64,000 bases of DNA from Flaccisagitta enflata (GCA_965153355.1 OZ231127.1:60698001-60762000), one strand, 5' to 3'; shown: positions 19,221-31,541, counted from the first letter of the stretch. Notes: generated by a model from the sequence alone, not told the origin. Numbers and translations are program-made.

Positions 19221-22109
19221 CTGTGAATAAAACACGAGTTGGTAATTGGATAATTGAATACAACTTAACAAGCCCGACCGGGCAACGATGCGTCCGGGCT
19301 GTGTCTCAGGGTGTATTGATCATGTGACATATGTATGGAGAGACAGATGGACGAACAGACGGGTGAAAACACCCAAAACATGTTTGTTGATCATTTGTTT
19401 CAGTGTAGGATCTCATCGTGGCCAAAAACAGCCGAGAAACGCGGTTTCTGCACAGGCGTAACGGACCGACGGACCGACAGACAGACCCTCTTATAGAGAT
19501 GCGTTCCTGACGGACTTATCTAAAAATGTATCAAAATTGATCACATTTAAAAAAAAAGTGGACTTGTTATAAAATCAATAATTGCACATGGTGCACCTGG
19601 ATAATTACTGGGTCGATTCCTGTGGGACCCGAATCCTCGTCGAAACTTTCCTCGACTGTCTCCATTTTGATCTCCTTTGGTTTGTCGGCTGCAGAATGAT
19701 ATCCGGAATGACCAAACTGCTGATGATGTCTGAGTGGCACGGGTCCCTGAGAGCCATAACTGGGACGAGGCACATTTGCTTCGAGAGATGACAACGGCGG
19801 GTCAAATCTCAAAAAATGGCCAGTAGCGCCTTCAGAGAAAGTGAAATAGGGACTAGAATTATCAACTTTACATGGTAGTCAACTGATTGAAGACCATCCC
19901 TGAACAGAAAAGAATAATAACTGCCTCAAAAAAGGTTTAGACCTGAAGTATGATAAACATGAGCCCATTTGTGGTGAATATTAGAAAATTTACCTTGTTG
20001 CTGCGGACCTTCTCCACCATCATCCATTTGACCGCCAGTTTTCCTTTTAGCCATCACGGAAGAATTCATGTGGTGCTGACGGAAGAAAGAAGCAAACGTA
20101 TAAAAAGTTAACTCCAAATGCAATGGCAATGGCAATGGCAAATGCAATGATATACTTCAATGAAAAATGTCAATGAAGGTTTAAAGCTAGTTTTACACTT
20201 TTTTACTAATACTTAGATGAGCATTTATGTACTAGTTTTTGGCATGGTAAGAATTTCCCAAGCATAATTTGCAGGTATTACTAATCCAGTTATCCAGTTA
20301 TCGTCACCTTCGTTCTGTATCGGAGTTCATGCATGTAGACGGCACTGAGTCCCATGTCAGTCAAAGCCATTTCTTTTTGTAAGGCATCGGTTGTGTATCG
20401 CGTGGGCTCCATCTGTGCACCCGCGCCAATGGTTGAGCCCAGCATGGAAGCTCCTGAATGAATACGATGGGAAAGTGTGGAAATACTTGCAAATTTAAGT
20501 GTATCACTTATGATAGGTGCTATAACATATCCCTCTGTCTATAGCGTAGGTCTAACTATCGAGTCATGGACATTAAGCCTTGACTGGATAGCCAGACCTT
20601 TACTATAAACAGACTCAAACAGGGGGATATGTAATCGTGCACGCGGAGATGAAAAAAGGCCAACACCTAAAGTCGCGTGCGAGACTTACAGAATGACTTA
20701 GCATGACATAGAATGACTTAGTATACTCTATAATGACTTAAAATGACTAAAGGGAATAAAATTGATAAAAAAAAGTAAAAGTGTGATTGACCGACCGACC
20801 GACGGACGGACAAAGTGGGGTGTAGAGTCGCGTACACGCGACTAAAAAAATATTTGCTGCAATACCATGAGGGGAGCTTCTAAGGCTGGCCAAAACGCCA
20901 TTGCCACCAGTGATTGGGCCTTCGCTCTGATGGACTCCCATTCCGCGCGCGATTTGCAGACTTGCGGCTGTCGATGTTGGACGTTGACCACGATGTTGAG
21001 GACTTCGGAAGCTCACTTCACCGACTTCAGCAACTTGATGGGACGGAGCAGTTGGATCTGCCATAGGGATAAAATTGTAAAAGTTAATGTCTCGTTTTCA
21101 TTTTTATCATTCCCCCTTTATAGTTGCGGCCACGCAACTCTTTAAGAAGCATTGTCCGTCGGTCTGTGCGTCGGTCAGCCTGTCAATGGTGATCTAGTCG
21201 AAAAGTGTGAAAACGCGTATTCATGATACTGCAGTTATGTTGGTCTGTGTTTGTGAGTGAGCATAGGGTCGGGGAGGAGGTTGTATGCCCCTGTCAACCC
21301 GTCACTTGTTCTTCCTCATTCCTTTTCATTCACTCTTCATCAGAGAAAAACTATCGTAAATTCTTGGAAAGGACAATAACAAAGAAGTGGTACCCAGTTA
21401 CAAGGCTCAAATTTCATCAGTCATTAAAAATTTAGCTTCCCTAGCCTTGAGAAAACTATAAATGTTTGCGCAAATTAATGCCGAGATATTTTCTACATTC
21501 CTGTTCCAAAATACAAGCTAGAAGAGAAAAGAATCTGACCTCAGAAATGAGGCTAAATTCAGCTAAAAACGTGCGACTGAAAAAGCGAGATGTGTTCCTT
21601 GGTTTTTTGTTATAGAAGACAACAGTTAAATCGAACAAAATTTAAGGCAGAAGAAGTCGTTTTCCATTACCAGTTACTGATTGATGCGCGCTGGTCATGA
21701 TACTGGAGTACATGTAACTTTGATTGTAGCCGGGGCCGGCGGAAGATAACGATTGAAGAGAGTCGAAAAGCGCAGTCTCTTGAGGGTCAGACACGCCGTT
21801 GCCGACGAGGGCAGCTTCCTTCTGGGCATGATCCTATGAAATAAAATCATTGAAAGTCAACTCCATATTTAATGACGAAAGAGCTTACAGAAATTCTAAT
21901 CAAGGCTAATTGATCATTTCATGGTTGTAGAATTTGATCAAAAGCCGTTACTTTGATGTTGTTGATGAAGAGGCTGCAATCAGGCGGTGGCTTCCAATCA
22001 GGATTCGTCAAATGGAAGTGCATCAACGACAATTCGATCTTCCCATCTTGAGCCTATGATTAACAACGGGACTAAGTTGAAGTGTGAAGGCAATTTGTTC
22101 ATGAAGGCC

Positions 22110-22149
<40 letters not shown>

Positions 22150-25100
22150 TGACTCAGACAGACAGACAGACAGACAGACAGAGACAGATCAATTTCACCC
22201 ACTTGTTCGTATTGAGTGGCGACTGAGTCTACTTTGGCTGGCTCTGTCCACTCTGGATGTCCGTGTCGTCTGACGTCCATTTGGGCAAAGGAGCAGACGT
22301 CACCAACTCCGATCACGTCAACAGTAAAATTGCGGAAAAAGTCGACAATCTCTAATGACCTGGGAGAAGCGGAAAACCGACTTGATATTCAAGGTTGTGT
22401 TGCGAGTTGTGCTTTTAGTAAGAAAGCGAACATCTGCTAGATAATAAAATCTACTCGGTGCAAATTTTACCTCAGCGGCCAAAAACTCACTTGTTTTTCA
22501 AGGCGAAACAAAGAATGAAAGGCGTAAGGATGGGGGAAAGCAACTCCTCCAATAGACGAACAAATTTGTACTGGAAGAGTTGGGAAAACTCGTCTCTCGT
22601 CTGCCAAGTATGCGCGTTACCCTACAGAACAGGGTCGAAATTAAAAGAGAATGGATTCAATGAATTTCTTTCAAAACGATAAACATAGATTTCAACAATC
22701 AACAAAGATTTCAATTAAAATACGTAAATCATGATGTATCATTCAATTCATAACATATATCAGTAGTACATGCATCTTGAAATTCAGAACATATATCATT
22801 ACATGTACAGATGTTAATAATAATATCAATATTTACGTATACATACAGTTGAACCCCGCAATAATGGATGTCAAGGGTTCAATCAATTTATAAATATTTG
22901 TTACAAATACTATCTTCAAAAAAAAAATCTTCCAACCTCCGAATTTATTTTATTCATCAGCTAAAAAACCTATATCATTCAATTGCCAAGTAATCAATTT
23001 TTAATGTGAGCTTATCTTGACCTAATTTTGGCCGCTATTTGCCGGGGAAGTGATTTTTAGGGCCTCTCGAGGCACTTTTGGAGTGATAGTATTCCATGCA
23101 TTTTGAGCACTCACATATTTTTTCCCTTTTCAATCTTTGATTGACCGTAACTTTTAAACGGCTGAACCAATTTTGTTGGTGTAAAAAAGGAAAAGATGCC
23201 CATTGAAAAACTCTACATTTTGGTCACCAATTTTTTGTTGATTCATCAAAAAACAAATGAGCTATGATTGTTTGAAAAGAAATGACTACCATAAAAGAAG
23301 TCAAATCAAGAATCCTGCCAGAGGAAGTCTTTTTACTTTAAGTGAGATAACTTCTAAACCAATTAGGTTAGAGGGATGCGGTTTGCACGACTAGCTCGGA
23401 AATTTGAAGGGCTTCAATTTGGTCACCAATTTTTTTGAAATTGGATGAATTGTTGAAGAGTAATTGTTCAAAATGTGCTGGAAGATTTTTTTTTGGAAGA
23501 TAGTAAATTCCTATCACTGCTTACATATAAAATAAAAGAAATGCTATATAGAGATCAAGATTTCCTATTTGTGTTAGGTTGATTACCATTACTCTCAGAT
23601 CCGGTATTGCGGGGTGTATCTATATACAATTATCCATGTACAATTATCATTGTGAGCTAAAGTGTCAATGAGTTACTGTTTGTGATTGTGCGTGTGCGTC
23701 AATGACACTGATTTGTCAGTGTGTGTATTTGTGTTCGTGAGCGTGTGCGGGTGTAATTGTAAGCTTTCTGCTACCTTCCAAGATGCTGTAGGCTCAAAAA
23801 GAAAATGCGGTGACTTACTTTCCATTTGTCAGGCATGTAATGAATGTGAGAAAGAACGGTCATGAGAAGTTTTTCGGGACACCAAATCAAATGTTCATCT
23901 GGAATAAACTGACGCGAGATTGAGACGACGGCAGCGAGAATTGTCATCACCGTCAACACGTGATCCACTGAAAAAGAAGAAAGGAAAACATTACAACAAC
24001 AAGGCCGTATACACGGCTGCCCATTCGTGTGGGAGGGCAGGGGCGGTGATGAAATAGACCAACCAAGCAGTTGGGCAGGAGCAGTAACCCCTAAACCCCC
24101 CGTAAACGCCGAAAAAGCAAAGTGTGACGGACCGACGGACCGACCGACGGAGAGGGCGGGTTGTCGCGTGCACGCGACAAAAAATCAGGTCTTGATGTCA
24201 TGGAATTACATAGAAATTGAGGACTACCACAGGGAAGGGCTCAAGGAGTCTGAAACAGTTATTGTCAGTTTTGTTTGTTCGTTATTTTCCTACTTTTTAT
24301 CATACAAAAACTATGACTTCGTGAAAATATCCCAATTCACCTGCCAGTACGTCCTCATCAATGACGGTGAGTATGACCAAGACGCTGAGAATTGAGCCGC
24401 AGAAAAATCCGAGACTCTTAGCTATCACAGTTGTCGAGTGAGACAGGAAAATGGCCATGTAGCGTGACGCGGCTGATTTTTTAAAATGGTTTTTGTTGAT
24501 GAACATTTCGAAGGAGACCATTAGACATTCAATGATTGCTAAAATTGCCAACTATAATTTCGTCTTTCTGCGTTACACCGTGCGTCAAGAAGTATTTTCC
24601 AATGAATGGACAGTGTTAAATATATCGCAATTTCAATTTCGTACCTTTGTAACCTCGACTGAGCCTAGTCACAAACTCATGGTCCAACTCGTTGAAATGT
24701 CTGAGATAAAAAGAGCCGTAGTGAGACCAAGCGCGCGTCCCGAAGAATCCCGGCTCCCGCTTTATCATTTCGGCGTAGTTGTAAAACGAATAAAGAATTT
24801 GCCACAGAAGAATGATGGGACAGAGCACAAAATTCGCAACACCTTTGGATGGAGGGGTGAAATGCAAATGTCAACTGTCATTCATTGGATGGCGGAGAAA
24901 TGGCAATCGACACTGTCAAGTCATACAATCATACATAAATTCATTCAATCAATCATTTGTTGACACAAGCTTCCATTCAAACGTTCAATCATTTCAATCA
25001 TTTCACGACAATTTAGATCATGGAATTTTTTAGTATGTGACGCATTCAGTCAATCATTCAATAATTTGATCAATCAATCATTCAACCTTTTCTCCAATCA

Positions 25101-27265
25101 TTCATTCAATCACTCATACATTGTCTATGAAATCGTTTGAACCTCTGAATCAATCAGTCATTGACCAAAATTGTTCGAATCATCAAATCACCCATTGAAT
25201 AAATATAAATCAAAATATTCCAAATGATGTTTTTCATTCAATAGTATACATGCGGTTAAAGTATTCACCGATGTAAAAGATCCGCTTTGACAACTCGTGA
25301 GCAAGCTCTTTTCTCTTATTGCCATTCTTGAAATCTTCTTTCAGATGATAGCTATTTGCGAAGGGAGCCCATGGGCCCCAAAATAAGATCATGTCGAGGT
25401 TATACTTGTATCCTGTAGTTTAAAAGAAGAAAAAAATGATATGAATGAAACTCGGCTGCACTGCGTCAATACAGAGCGTAAATGGGTTGGTCCAATCCAG
25501 TTTGATTGGAGTAATCATGGCGAAAAGCAAAGCAACGTCTGATGGGCAATAGTCCTTGCGCTTCCCAAAATATCTAAAAATCGCGAAAAACTTAAAAGCC
25601 ATCACCATTCTGTGTTCCTGTAAGTGCATGCTCCTTCTCTTATTCATTAAATCGTTCATTAAATCGTTCATAAACAATGTTCATTCACTATTCATTAATT
25701 CATTTATCAATACATCGTTGGTTTTCTTGGCCTAGTGCCACAATTCATTTTTTCTTAATTTTTTCAAAAGTTTACTTAAGAGCTGGTCTTTCTGTTAAAC
25801 TCACCAGTGGTGAGGAAGACGCATTCTCCAAAAATTGGAACTTCAAATTTGAGAGGAAGGACGTTTTTATTGACCATTGCAACGGAGTAGTTTTTAAAGC
25901 GTAGAATCCTGCGGAGAGAAATTCTATAATTAAATACACACGGAATCCGCCTTCAACAGAACATGTTGCACTGATCAGCACTTCTATACAATTTTATAGA
26001 ACTGTCCATTAGTCATTTCAGTTGACATCATTTCAAAACTTCAAATTAATTCACATCGGTTATCATCCGTTATCATCAGTTTGAAGAAGATCATACCGGT
26101 ATTCAACAGTTTACACTTAGTGGCAGTTTGTGGCAGTTCGACACAGTTCACTACAGTGCAACACAGTGCACAACAGTTCATCACAGTTAATGACAGTTCA
26201 TCAGGGTTCAAAGAGGTTTTTATCCGCTCTCATCTGTTGTCATCTACTCTCATCAAAATCATTTCATCACTTTGTCAATTCGAACCTGTGGTAGATGTCC
26301 AACTGAGATAGCTCCGTTTTGTGAATGCACATTTGCTGCTCTTTCTGCACGTCGATGAGTCGTTTTTGAACTTCATGCCAAGTCAAATTTGGAAGGTCTG
26401 TGCTGGAAATGTGGAGGGCCTGACCGTAGAAAGCTCGGATCTCCAGATACAGATGAAGATGATAGAGAACTTTAATGAGGCGGAATACCCAAAACGCACC
26501 CGCGATGACTAGGCAAAACTGAGTGAGGCTGCAGCGGAAAAGAAATTTTAGAGGAAAAGGGTACAGAGAAATTGATGAGTATCAATTTAGGTGAAATGTT
26601 TCATATAAGTAACTGTAATGTAAATAATGAAAAACTTCCACAGTGCTTTAAATGTTGGAACCAAAAAAGTCGTCAACCAAAATAAAACCGAATCATGATG
26701 GATGAATCATCAGAATGACATTTGCATATTTGACAATCGGAATGGGTGCAGTTATCAAACCTCCAACCGAAAAAATGAGTCAAATCAGGACGCTTAGTAA
26801 CTCAGGTTCCATTGGGGTTGGTTAAATATTTGATAAATACCTATGAAATTTATGAAGGGAGCAAGTCTTGATACAATCGCCGATGGTAGTTTTGTTTTGA
26901 TGATTATGCCCATTGGGATACAACTGATGGCCATTAGGAGCGTCTTTGTTACCGAACAAAACTTGGTAATCCACGCATTCCGCCAAAAAGCTGGTCAAGG
27001 CCATAACGAACAAGAACTGCAACAAGTCGAGAAGGTCACTGAGCAAGATGCAGAAGAAGCCCCGCTTTTGGTGATATTTGTAGACGCGCGTGAAAAACTC
27101 GTCGAGATTTTGGACGTGATTCCATTTCGTGTTCTTGGAAGAGGCGGAGTCGGGGGCTTGAAACGGGACCCCCGCCGCGGCAGCGCCATCGTCAATGTTA
27201 TCCCGATCGTCGTAAAAGCCGCTCAGTTCTTCGTAATTCGTCTCGTAATTTCGTCTCCCAAACAT
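18862..27265 (-). CDS. ATG9: Autophagy-related protein 9 (ATG9), complete
   Basis: The multispanning lipid scramblase of Golgi/endosome-derived vesicles that seed autophagosomes. Exons on the minus strand: 27265-26841, 26528-26286, 25908-25805, 25412-25269, 24842-24645, 24472-24341, 23967-23819, 22621-22491, 22359-22203, 22053-21952, 21833-21671, 21057-20866, 20453-20308, 20075-19994, 19829-19597, 19220-19137, 18990-18862. All junctions are GT/AG and the phases agree. They total 2,814 bp, 937 residues (human ATG9A has 839). Family-specific strings include FLAECVDYQVLF, LTWHEVQKRL, REPGFFGTRAWSHYGSFYLR, FIPDEHLIWCPEKLL, HIHYMPDKW, CSFAQMDVRRHGHPEW and KIELSLMHF. The start is ATG at 27265. The last two exons are supported only by splice sites and frame (see tail entry). 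Several introns contain Helentron-like copies. Confidence 0.96.
19267..19527 (+). mobile_element. Helentron-like element, divergent subfamily
   Basis: Begins AACAAGCCCGACCGGGCAACG, contains GACCGACGGACCGACAG repeats and ends TATAGAGATGCGTTCCTGACG then CTAAAAATG. Same layout as family A with different terminal bases; in an ATG9 intron. Confidence 0.5.
19567..22621 (-). CDS. ATG9: ATG9 exons 8-15: conserved C-terminal core and tail
   Basis: Exon 8 encodes NAHTWQTRDEFSQLFQYKF and LLEELLSPILTPFILC. Exon 9 encodes SLEIVDFFRNFTVDVIGVGD and the HGHPEW motif. Exon 10 encodes the LSLMHFHLTNPDWKPP motif. Exons 11-15 form a Ser/Gln/Pro/Gly-rich, probably disordered tail. Exon 13 carries MALTDMGLSAVYMHELRYR, matching the conserved short helix near the human C-terminus (EMSLHALYMHQLHK). 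If exon 15 is not spliced at 19597 it reads on through VHHVQLLIL to a TAA at 19567-19569, giving 876 residues. Confidence 0.9.
20656..20851 (+). mobile_element. Helentron/HINE-like element, family A
   Basis: It has a 5-prime block around AAGGCCAACACC, then TCGCGTGCGAGAC, (GACC)n/(GGAC)n, and the 3-prime hairpin AGTCGCGTACACGCGACTAAAAA. Ends 15 bp from the ATG9 exon 12 donor. Confidence 0.65.
21117..21312 (-). mobile_element. Family A element (GTGACGC subfamily)
   Basis: Starts TTTATAGTTGCGGCCACGCAACT, then GTCCGTCGGTC repeats, and ends CAACCCGTCACTTGTTC; in an ATG9 intron. Confidence 0.55.
22113..22186. repeat. (GA)n plus (GACA)n microsatellite
   Basis: (GA)n 22113-22145 and (CAGA)n 22154-22184, immediately downstream (in gene sense) of the ATG9 exon 9 donor at 22202. 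Confidence 0.95.
22848..23625. mobile_element. Possible Tc1/pogo-type non-autonomous element
   Basis: Left end TACAGTTGAACCCCGCAATA. The right end, read in inverse, is GATACACCCCGCAATACCGG. About 770 bp, in the ATG9 intron between exons 7 and 8. Inner segments share ACCAATTTTTTG-type blocks but do not pair cleanly. TA target duplication is plausible but not certain. Confidence 0.45.
23819..27265 (-). CDS. ATG9: ATG9 exons 1-7: N-terminus and membrane core
   Basis: Exon 1 opens MFGRRNYETNYEELSGF. Y11-E-E-L14 is a YxxPhi sorting signal placed like the N-terminal tyrosine motif of human ATG9A, which known work ties to AP-complex trafficking. An Asn/Asp/Ala-rich linker leads to the NLDEFFTRVYKYHQKRGF block. 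The first membrane segment lies around residues 70-96 (ILLSDLLDLLQFLFVMALTS) and the second opens exon 2 (FCLVIAGAFWVF). Exons 3-7 carry the amphipathic core, the re-entrant region and the remaining membrane segments (VLCPIILLWQILYSF, IAKSLGFFCGSILSVLVI, VLTVMTILAAVVSIS). Confidence 0.93.
23999..24185 (+). mobile_element. Helentron/HINE-like element, family A
   Basis: AACAAGGCCGTATACACGGC, then a GGGAGGGCAGGGGC block, (GACC/GACG)n, and GTCGCGTGCACGCGACAAAAAA. In the ATG9 intron between exons 6 and 7. Confidence 0.7.
26095..26215. repeat. Degenerate minisatellite (CAGTTCAnnA type)
   Basis: About ten loose copies of ACAGTTCATCACAGT between ATG9 exons 2 and 3. Confidence 0.6.
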
Positions 27266-28127
27266 GGTCAATTGTCTTTCTCTTTTTTCCTTCGTATATC
27301 AATTAAACGACGATTTTATTTTCATTCTGGGCAGCATACTTTGTTTTTATATTCGTCGATTGCGTTCATCATACGCAATTATTAACCAGTGGTTGGGCAA
27401 TTGAAAAAAGTAAATAATCAAAGTCGAAGTTCATCCTAAGCTTTGAAAAAATGAAAGAATGAAAGAATGAAAGAATAAAAAATGGAATGAGTGTCAACGG
27501 TATCTCATGCGACCACAGAGAGATTGATTGATAGATAGATAGATTGATTGATAGACAGATACATAGATAGATACTAGATATACATAGGAAATCAGATAAG
27601 AAATGGAGGGTTAAGGAAAGACTAGCGCAACCTTTTAGGTTGTTAACTTGAAAACATCGGTCGTTGGTTGATGAAAACAAATCGCGCTGGATTACTCATT
27701 ATTATGATCATATTTAGAGCTTGATGCGACTTATTATACCATAATATCATCAATCATTGTCCTGCTATTGTCAGCAAGAAGTAAAAGAGTTCTATTGATC
27801 CCCATCCTTATGTAACACTGCCATATCATTTTCCATTCGAAACAAAAGAGGCAAAAGAGGAAAACATGTCGAATTTTGTCGAGTTCTCCCATCACGCGAT
27901 TGGCTGTCGAGCTGTCCAGCTTCGTCAGGTTTCACTCCCGGATGAGCGAGGTCACGGTTCAACAGGAAAAATCGATGTTGAGTACATAGTTCTTTTGACC
28001 TTTACATGGAAAATTGCGCGTAATCTTTGCTCCATCACTACTCATCTTACTGTTCAAGCGAAAAATTCTTTTATTCTCTCAAAGAACAGCGAAAGAATCA
28101 GCTGACGCACTCTCTCTGCAAGAGCAA

Positions 28128-28169
<42 letters not shown>

Positions 28170-28367
28170 GCTTTAGCTTTTTTGTGTCCTAGGACTTTTA
28201 AACTGAAACTGAACGACATACGGAAAGCGGATCCATCCTACAACATCCTTTAGTCATCGTCGTCAGCATCGTCGCCATCGTCATCATCGTCATTTTAGGA
28301 CGATAACGTCGTCATTTTCGTCGTCCAGGGACCCATTATCCACTACCCTCTGAATGACTCCTGCAGG

Positions 28368-28460
<93 letters not shown>

Positions 28461-28622
28461 TTTGTCATTGTCATTGTTTTTGTGCTTGTTTTCATTTGTT
28501 GCTGTTGTTTTGTTTTTAACATTTTTGTTGTTGTTGTCGTTTTCCAGGACAGAGTCTTTTGTCAATTGTCATAGTTGTTCTTGTGGTAGCTTTGGCCTTC
28601 ACACGTTCTTATTGTAATTGTT

Positions 28623-28681
<59 letters not shown>

Positions 28682-28841
28682 CCTATTGGCATTGCTAACG
28701 TTTCTGTGATGATGATGATGATGATGACGATGATGTGTTTGATCGATATGATTTGATAGTTAATTCATTATATAGTAATAGTTTGCAGTCATGTTTTCAT
28801 CAGTTGCATCATTATCATCATCATCATCATCATCATCATAC

Positions 28842-28885
<44 letters not shown>

Positions 28886-28892
28886 GTCATCG

Positions 28893-28947
<55 letters not shown>

Positions 28948-28950
28948 TGA
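28368..28950. repeat. Cluster of trinucleotide microsatellites
   Basis: (TTG)n 28368-28459, (TTG)n 28622-28680, (GAT)n 28708-28728, (CAT)n 28809-28947. In some frames these would read as poly-Q, poly-V, poly-C or poly-H, but no flanking coding sequence supports translation. Confidence 0.95.
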
Positions 28951-29806
28951 TTCATCGTCATTGAATACTGTCAGGATTTCTGGTCTTACTTGCTGTGTTC
29001 TCTTAACCTTATCAGAACCTGTGAGGAGCAATGTTATAAATAGACAGTAATGAAACATCTCATCTGACGGTCGGCAACCTGATGCTGATATGGTGGTTGT
29101 TAAGGCAATGTTGTTTTCACTCTCTACTCCTTGTCTTTGCCGCAAAGATCATTGTTTGAGGCCCGCCAATGTCGATGATGAAGATTTGGTGACAGTAGTG
29201 AGAATGTCGCTTGTTGGCAACTCACGCTCACTCGAATTACTGGAAACGAGAGAAACTTGTTCGAAATCGAAGAGAGCCAAACCTTGAAATCCAATTCCTC
29301 AACTCTCCCTGGACGTCTTTAGTCTTCAACTTAACTCCCTCTACAGAAAACCAGCTTCTAGGACGTTCCTTAAGAATGTTCGATTCTTGGGTAGAGGGGT
29401 AAAAGCCTAATTTGCATAATTGAATTCATTCGGATTTTTCTTGTGAATTGGTTAGTACTTGATATGAGAAGACTAACCAGACCAATAAACAACTATCTAA
29501 GTCATTTTTTTCCATGCTTAACAGACCCTAAAATACGCTAAATGTCAATATTTTTCTGCGAGCCTCTTTTTGTTCGATGGTGTTAGATATAGCTATAAAA
29601 AATGATTGTATTAATAAAAAATACATTTTCTAACATTCAAAAAACATTTTGAACAATCAGCAACAAGAACTTTTAAGTTTAGCGACGAGTGCCACGAGAG
29701 AAAGCGCCACTCCATTCTCAGAAAACAAAGTCAGTTTGGCTAAGTCAAACTTCTGTTTCAAAACTTTTTCCCGAATGTGCATTTGATTTGGTCTTTGCCC
29801 CTTTGT

Positions 29807-30013
29807 TTGTCGCGTGCTACGTGACATTACACCCCGCTTTGTTGGTCCGTCAGTTGGTCGGTCAGTTGGTTGGTTTGTTGGTCCGTTGGTCCCCTTTTTA
29901 GTCGCAGACTTGTGACTTTCCATTGGTCCATCGGTAATGACCGAATTCGAAAGTGCAAAAACGCTCCTGTCCACCCGTCCGCAACTGGTATTGGCTGTGT
30001 ATCCAGCCTTGTT
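29807..30013 (-). mobile_element. Two overlapping family A elements
   Basis: TTTGTCGCGTGCTACGTGAC at 29807 with (GGTC)n, interrupted near 29897 by a second start TTTTTAGTCGCAGACTTGTGACT that ends GTGTATCCAGCCTTGTT at 30013. Nested insertion, minus strand. Confidence 0.55.
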
Positions 30014-30104
30014 ACTTTTTTGGCGTTTTTGAGCTTATGAGCATACCACTCCTGCCCAGATGCTCTAGTGACTTCCTCCAGCATTGCTCCTGCCCAGCCG
30101 CAAA

Positions 30105-30196
30105 AGCACCTGTATAACTGGCTCTGTCCATCTGTTCGTAACCAATTAGTTCAACGATCCACACCACGCACCTTATTGGCCTTCTTGGCCTTGTTG
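30105..30196 (-). mobile_element. Short family B element
   Basis: GCACCTGTATAACTGGCTCTG through CACGCACCTTATTGGCC and TTGGCCTTGTT; the terminal hairpin is partly lost. Confidence 0.5.
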
Positions 30197-30227
30197 TGTC
30201 ACTGCTCCTGCCTAACTCTTTTTGCTT

Positions 30228-30369
30228 TTTTAGTCGCGGACACGCTTCTCTACAACTTGCCGCATCAGTTGGTAGGTCAGTCCGTCCATCACACTTCTGA
30301 ATAATGAGTGTTTTTTGCATTACTGCTCCTAGCCAACCATCTGCGGCTACCTTGTCGTGTATCCGGCCT
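30228..30369 (-). mobile_element. Family A element
   Basis: TTTTTTAGTCGCGGACACGC to GTGTATCCGGCC, short GTCCGTCC core. Its 5-prime end abuts the (TTTC)n array. Confidence 0.55.
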
Positions 30370-30374
30370 CTTCC

Positions 30375-30377
30375 TTC

Positions 30378-30440
<63 letters not shown>

Positions 30441-30477
30441 TAGTTTCTCTCTTTCCTTCTTTCTTGCATTCTTGCAT

Positions 30478-30509
<32 letters not shown>

Positions 30510-30568
30510 TATCTCTCTTTTTTTCTCTATCTCTCTTTCTTTCTCTATCTCTCTTTTTTCTCTATCTC

Positions 30569-30620
<52 letters not shown>

Positions 30621-30621
30621 T
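30375..30621. repeat. (TTTC)n microsatellite, compound
   Basis: Long TTTC arrays with interruptions at 30442-30475 and 30512-30565. It is bounded on both sides by family A elements, suggesting the array grew from or attracted the insertions. Confidence 0.95.
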
Positions 30622-30625
30622 AAAT

Positions 30626-30808
30626 AAACGAGGCCGGATACACGGCTACCAAAGTCGCGTGCGGGTGGGCAGGGGCCATATTTGAGACGACCAGACCATT
30701 TGGGCAGGAGCAGTGAGGTCAAGGAAATAAAATCATAAAAGAGTGTGACCAACCGACCGACCGACCGACGGACAAAGAGGGTTGTAGAGTCGCGTGCACG
30801 CGACTAGA
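30626..30808 (+). mobile_element. Helentron/HINE-like element, family A (near-consensus)
   Basis: AACGAGGCCGGATACACGGC, then CAAAGTCGCGTGCGGGTGGG, (GACC)n/(GACG)n, and TGTAGAGTCGCGTGCACGCGACT. The 3-prime hairpin is the exact palindrome and its left half recurs as a 5-prime subterminal repeat (GTCGCGTGC). Confidence 0.75.
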
Positions 30809-30892
30809 AATTAAGCGAAAAAAAAAGAAAAAAAGAGCATGGCTGTAGACGCGGCAAGACAGTCGCGGATGGTTGAACTGGGGCAGAAATGA

Positions 30893-31093
30893 ACAAGGCC
30901 GCATACACGGCTACCCAAGTCGCGTGTGGGTGGGCAGGGGCAGTGAAGAAATAGACCAACCAAGCTGTTGGGCAGGAGCAGTAACCCCAAAATCGCCGGT
31001 AAGCGTCAGAAAAGCAAAGTGTTACGGACGGACGGACCGACCGACGGACAGACGGACAGAGCGGGTTGTAGAGTCGCGTACACGCGACTAAAA
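30893..31093 (+). mobile_element. Helentron/HINE-like element, family A
   Basis: AACAAGGCCGCATACACGGC to AGTCGCGTACACGCGACTAAAAA. It is followed with no gap by the next copy in head-to-tail array. Confidence 0.75.
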
Positions 31094-31250
31094 ACAAGGC
31101 CGGATACACGGCAATCCAGTCGCGGACGGTTGGGCAGGAACAGTAATGCGGAAACCGCTCGGAATTCAAAAATGTGACGGACCGACCTTCTGACCTACCA
31201 ACCGACCGACCAACATGGCAAGGTGTAGAGTCGCGTGTCCGCGACTAACA
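31094..31250 (+). mobile_element. Helentron/HINE-like element, family A
   Basis: ACAAGGCCGGATACACGGC to AGTCGCGTGTCCGCGACTAAC. The hairpin loop differs from the neighbour but the stem AGTCGCG/CGCGACT is kept. Confidence 0.75.
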
Positions 31251-31541
31251 ATGCTCAGTTTGATGGATGGACAGACCTTCTGACCGATACGTCAAATTAT
31301 TTAGTCACGCGTCCGTGACTTATTACTCTAGAAGCGAGGGATGAGACAATAAAGCGCCAAGGAGTTGTTGAAGAGGATTTAAAATCTATGTCCATAGAAT
31401 GGCGTAATATATACCCCACTAAAAACGGCGCTGCCATACGGCGCTTCACTTTAAAATGATTCTGAAAACTGATCTAGAATCCTGACACAAAATTTGATAT
31501 TATCCAACAAACTTTAACGCTCAAGGGTGTATAACATAACA

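Noticed and set aside
26843-27385. 180-codon plus-strand frame opposite ATG9 exon 1
   Set aside because: Shadow of the ATG9 coding strand; the minus-strand product is clearly homologous.
27866-28105. Open frame MSNFVEFSHHAIGCRAVQ upstream of ATG9
   Set aside because: No recognised similarity, no clear splice partners, and it runs toward a microsatellite; it may be 5-prime UTR or promoter sequence of ATG9.
28290-28565. Long poly-glutamine frame on the minus strand
   Set aside because: It is the (TTG)n array read in reverse; there is no conserved flanking sequence or splice context.
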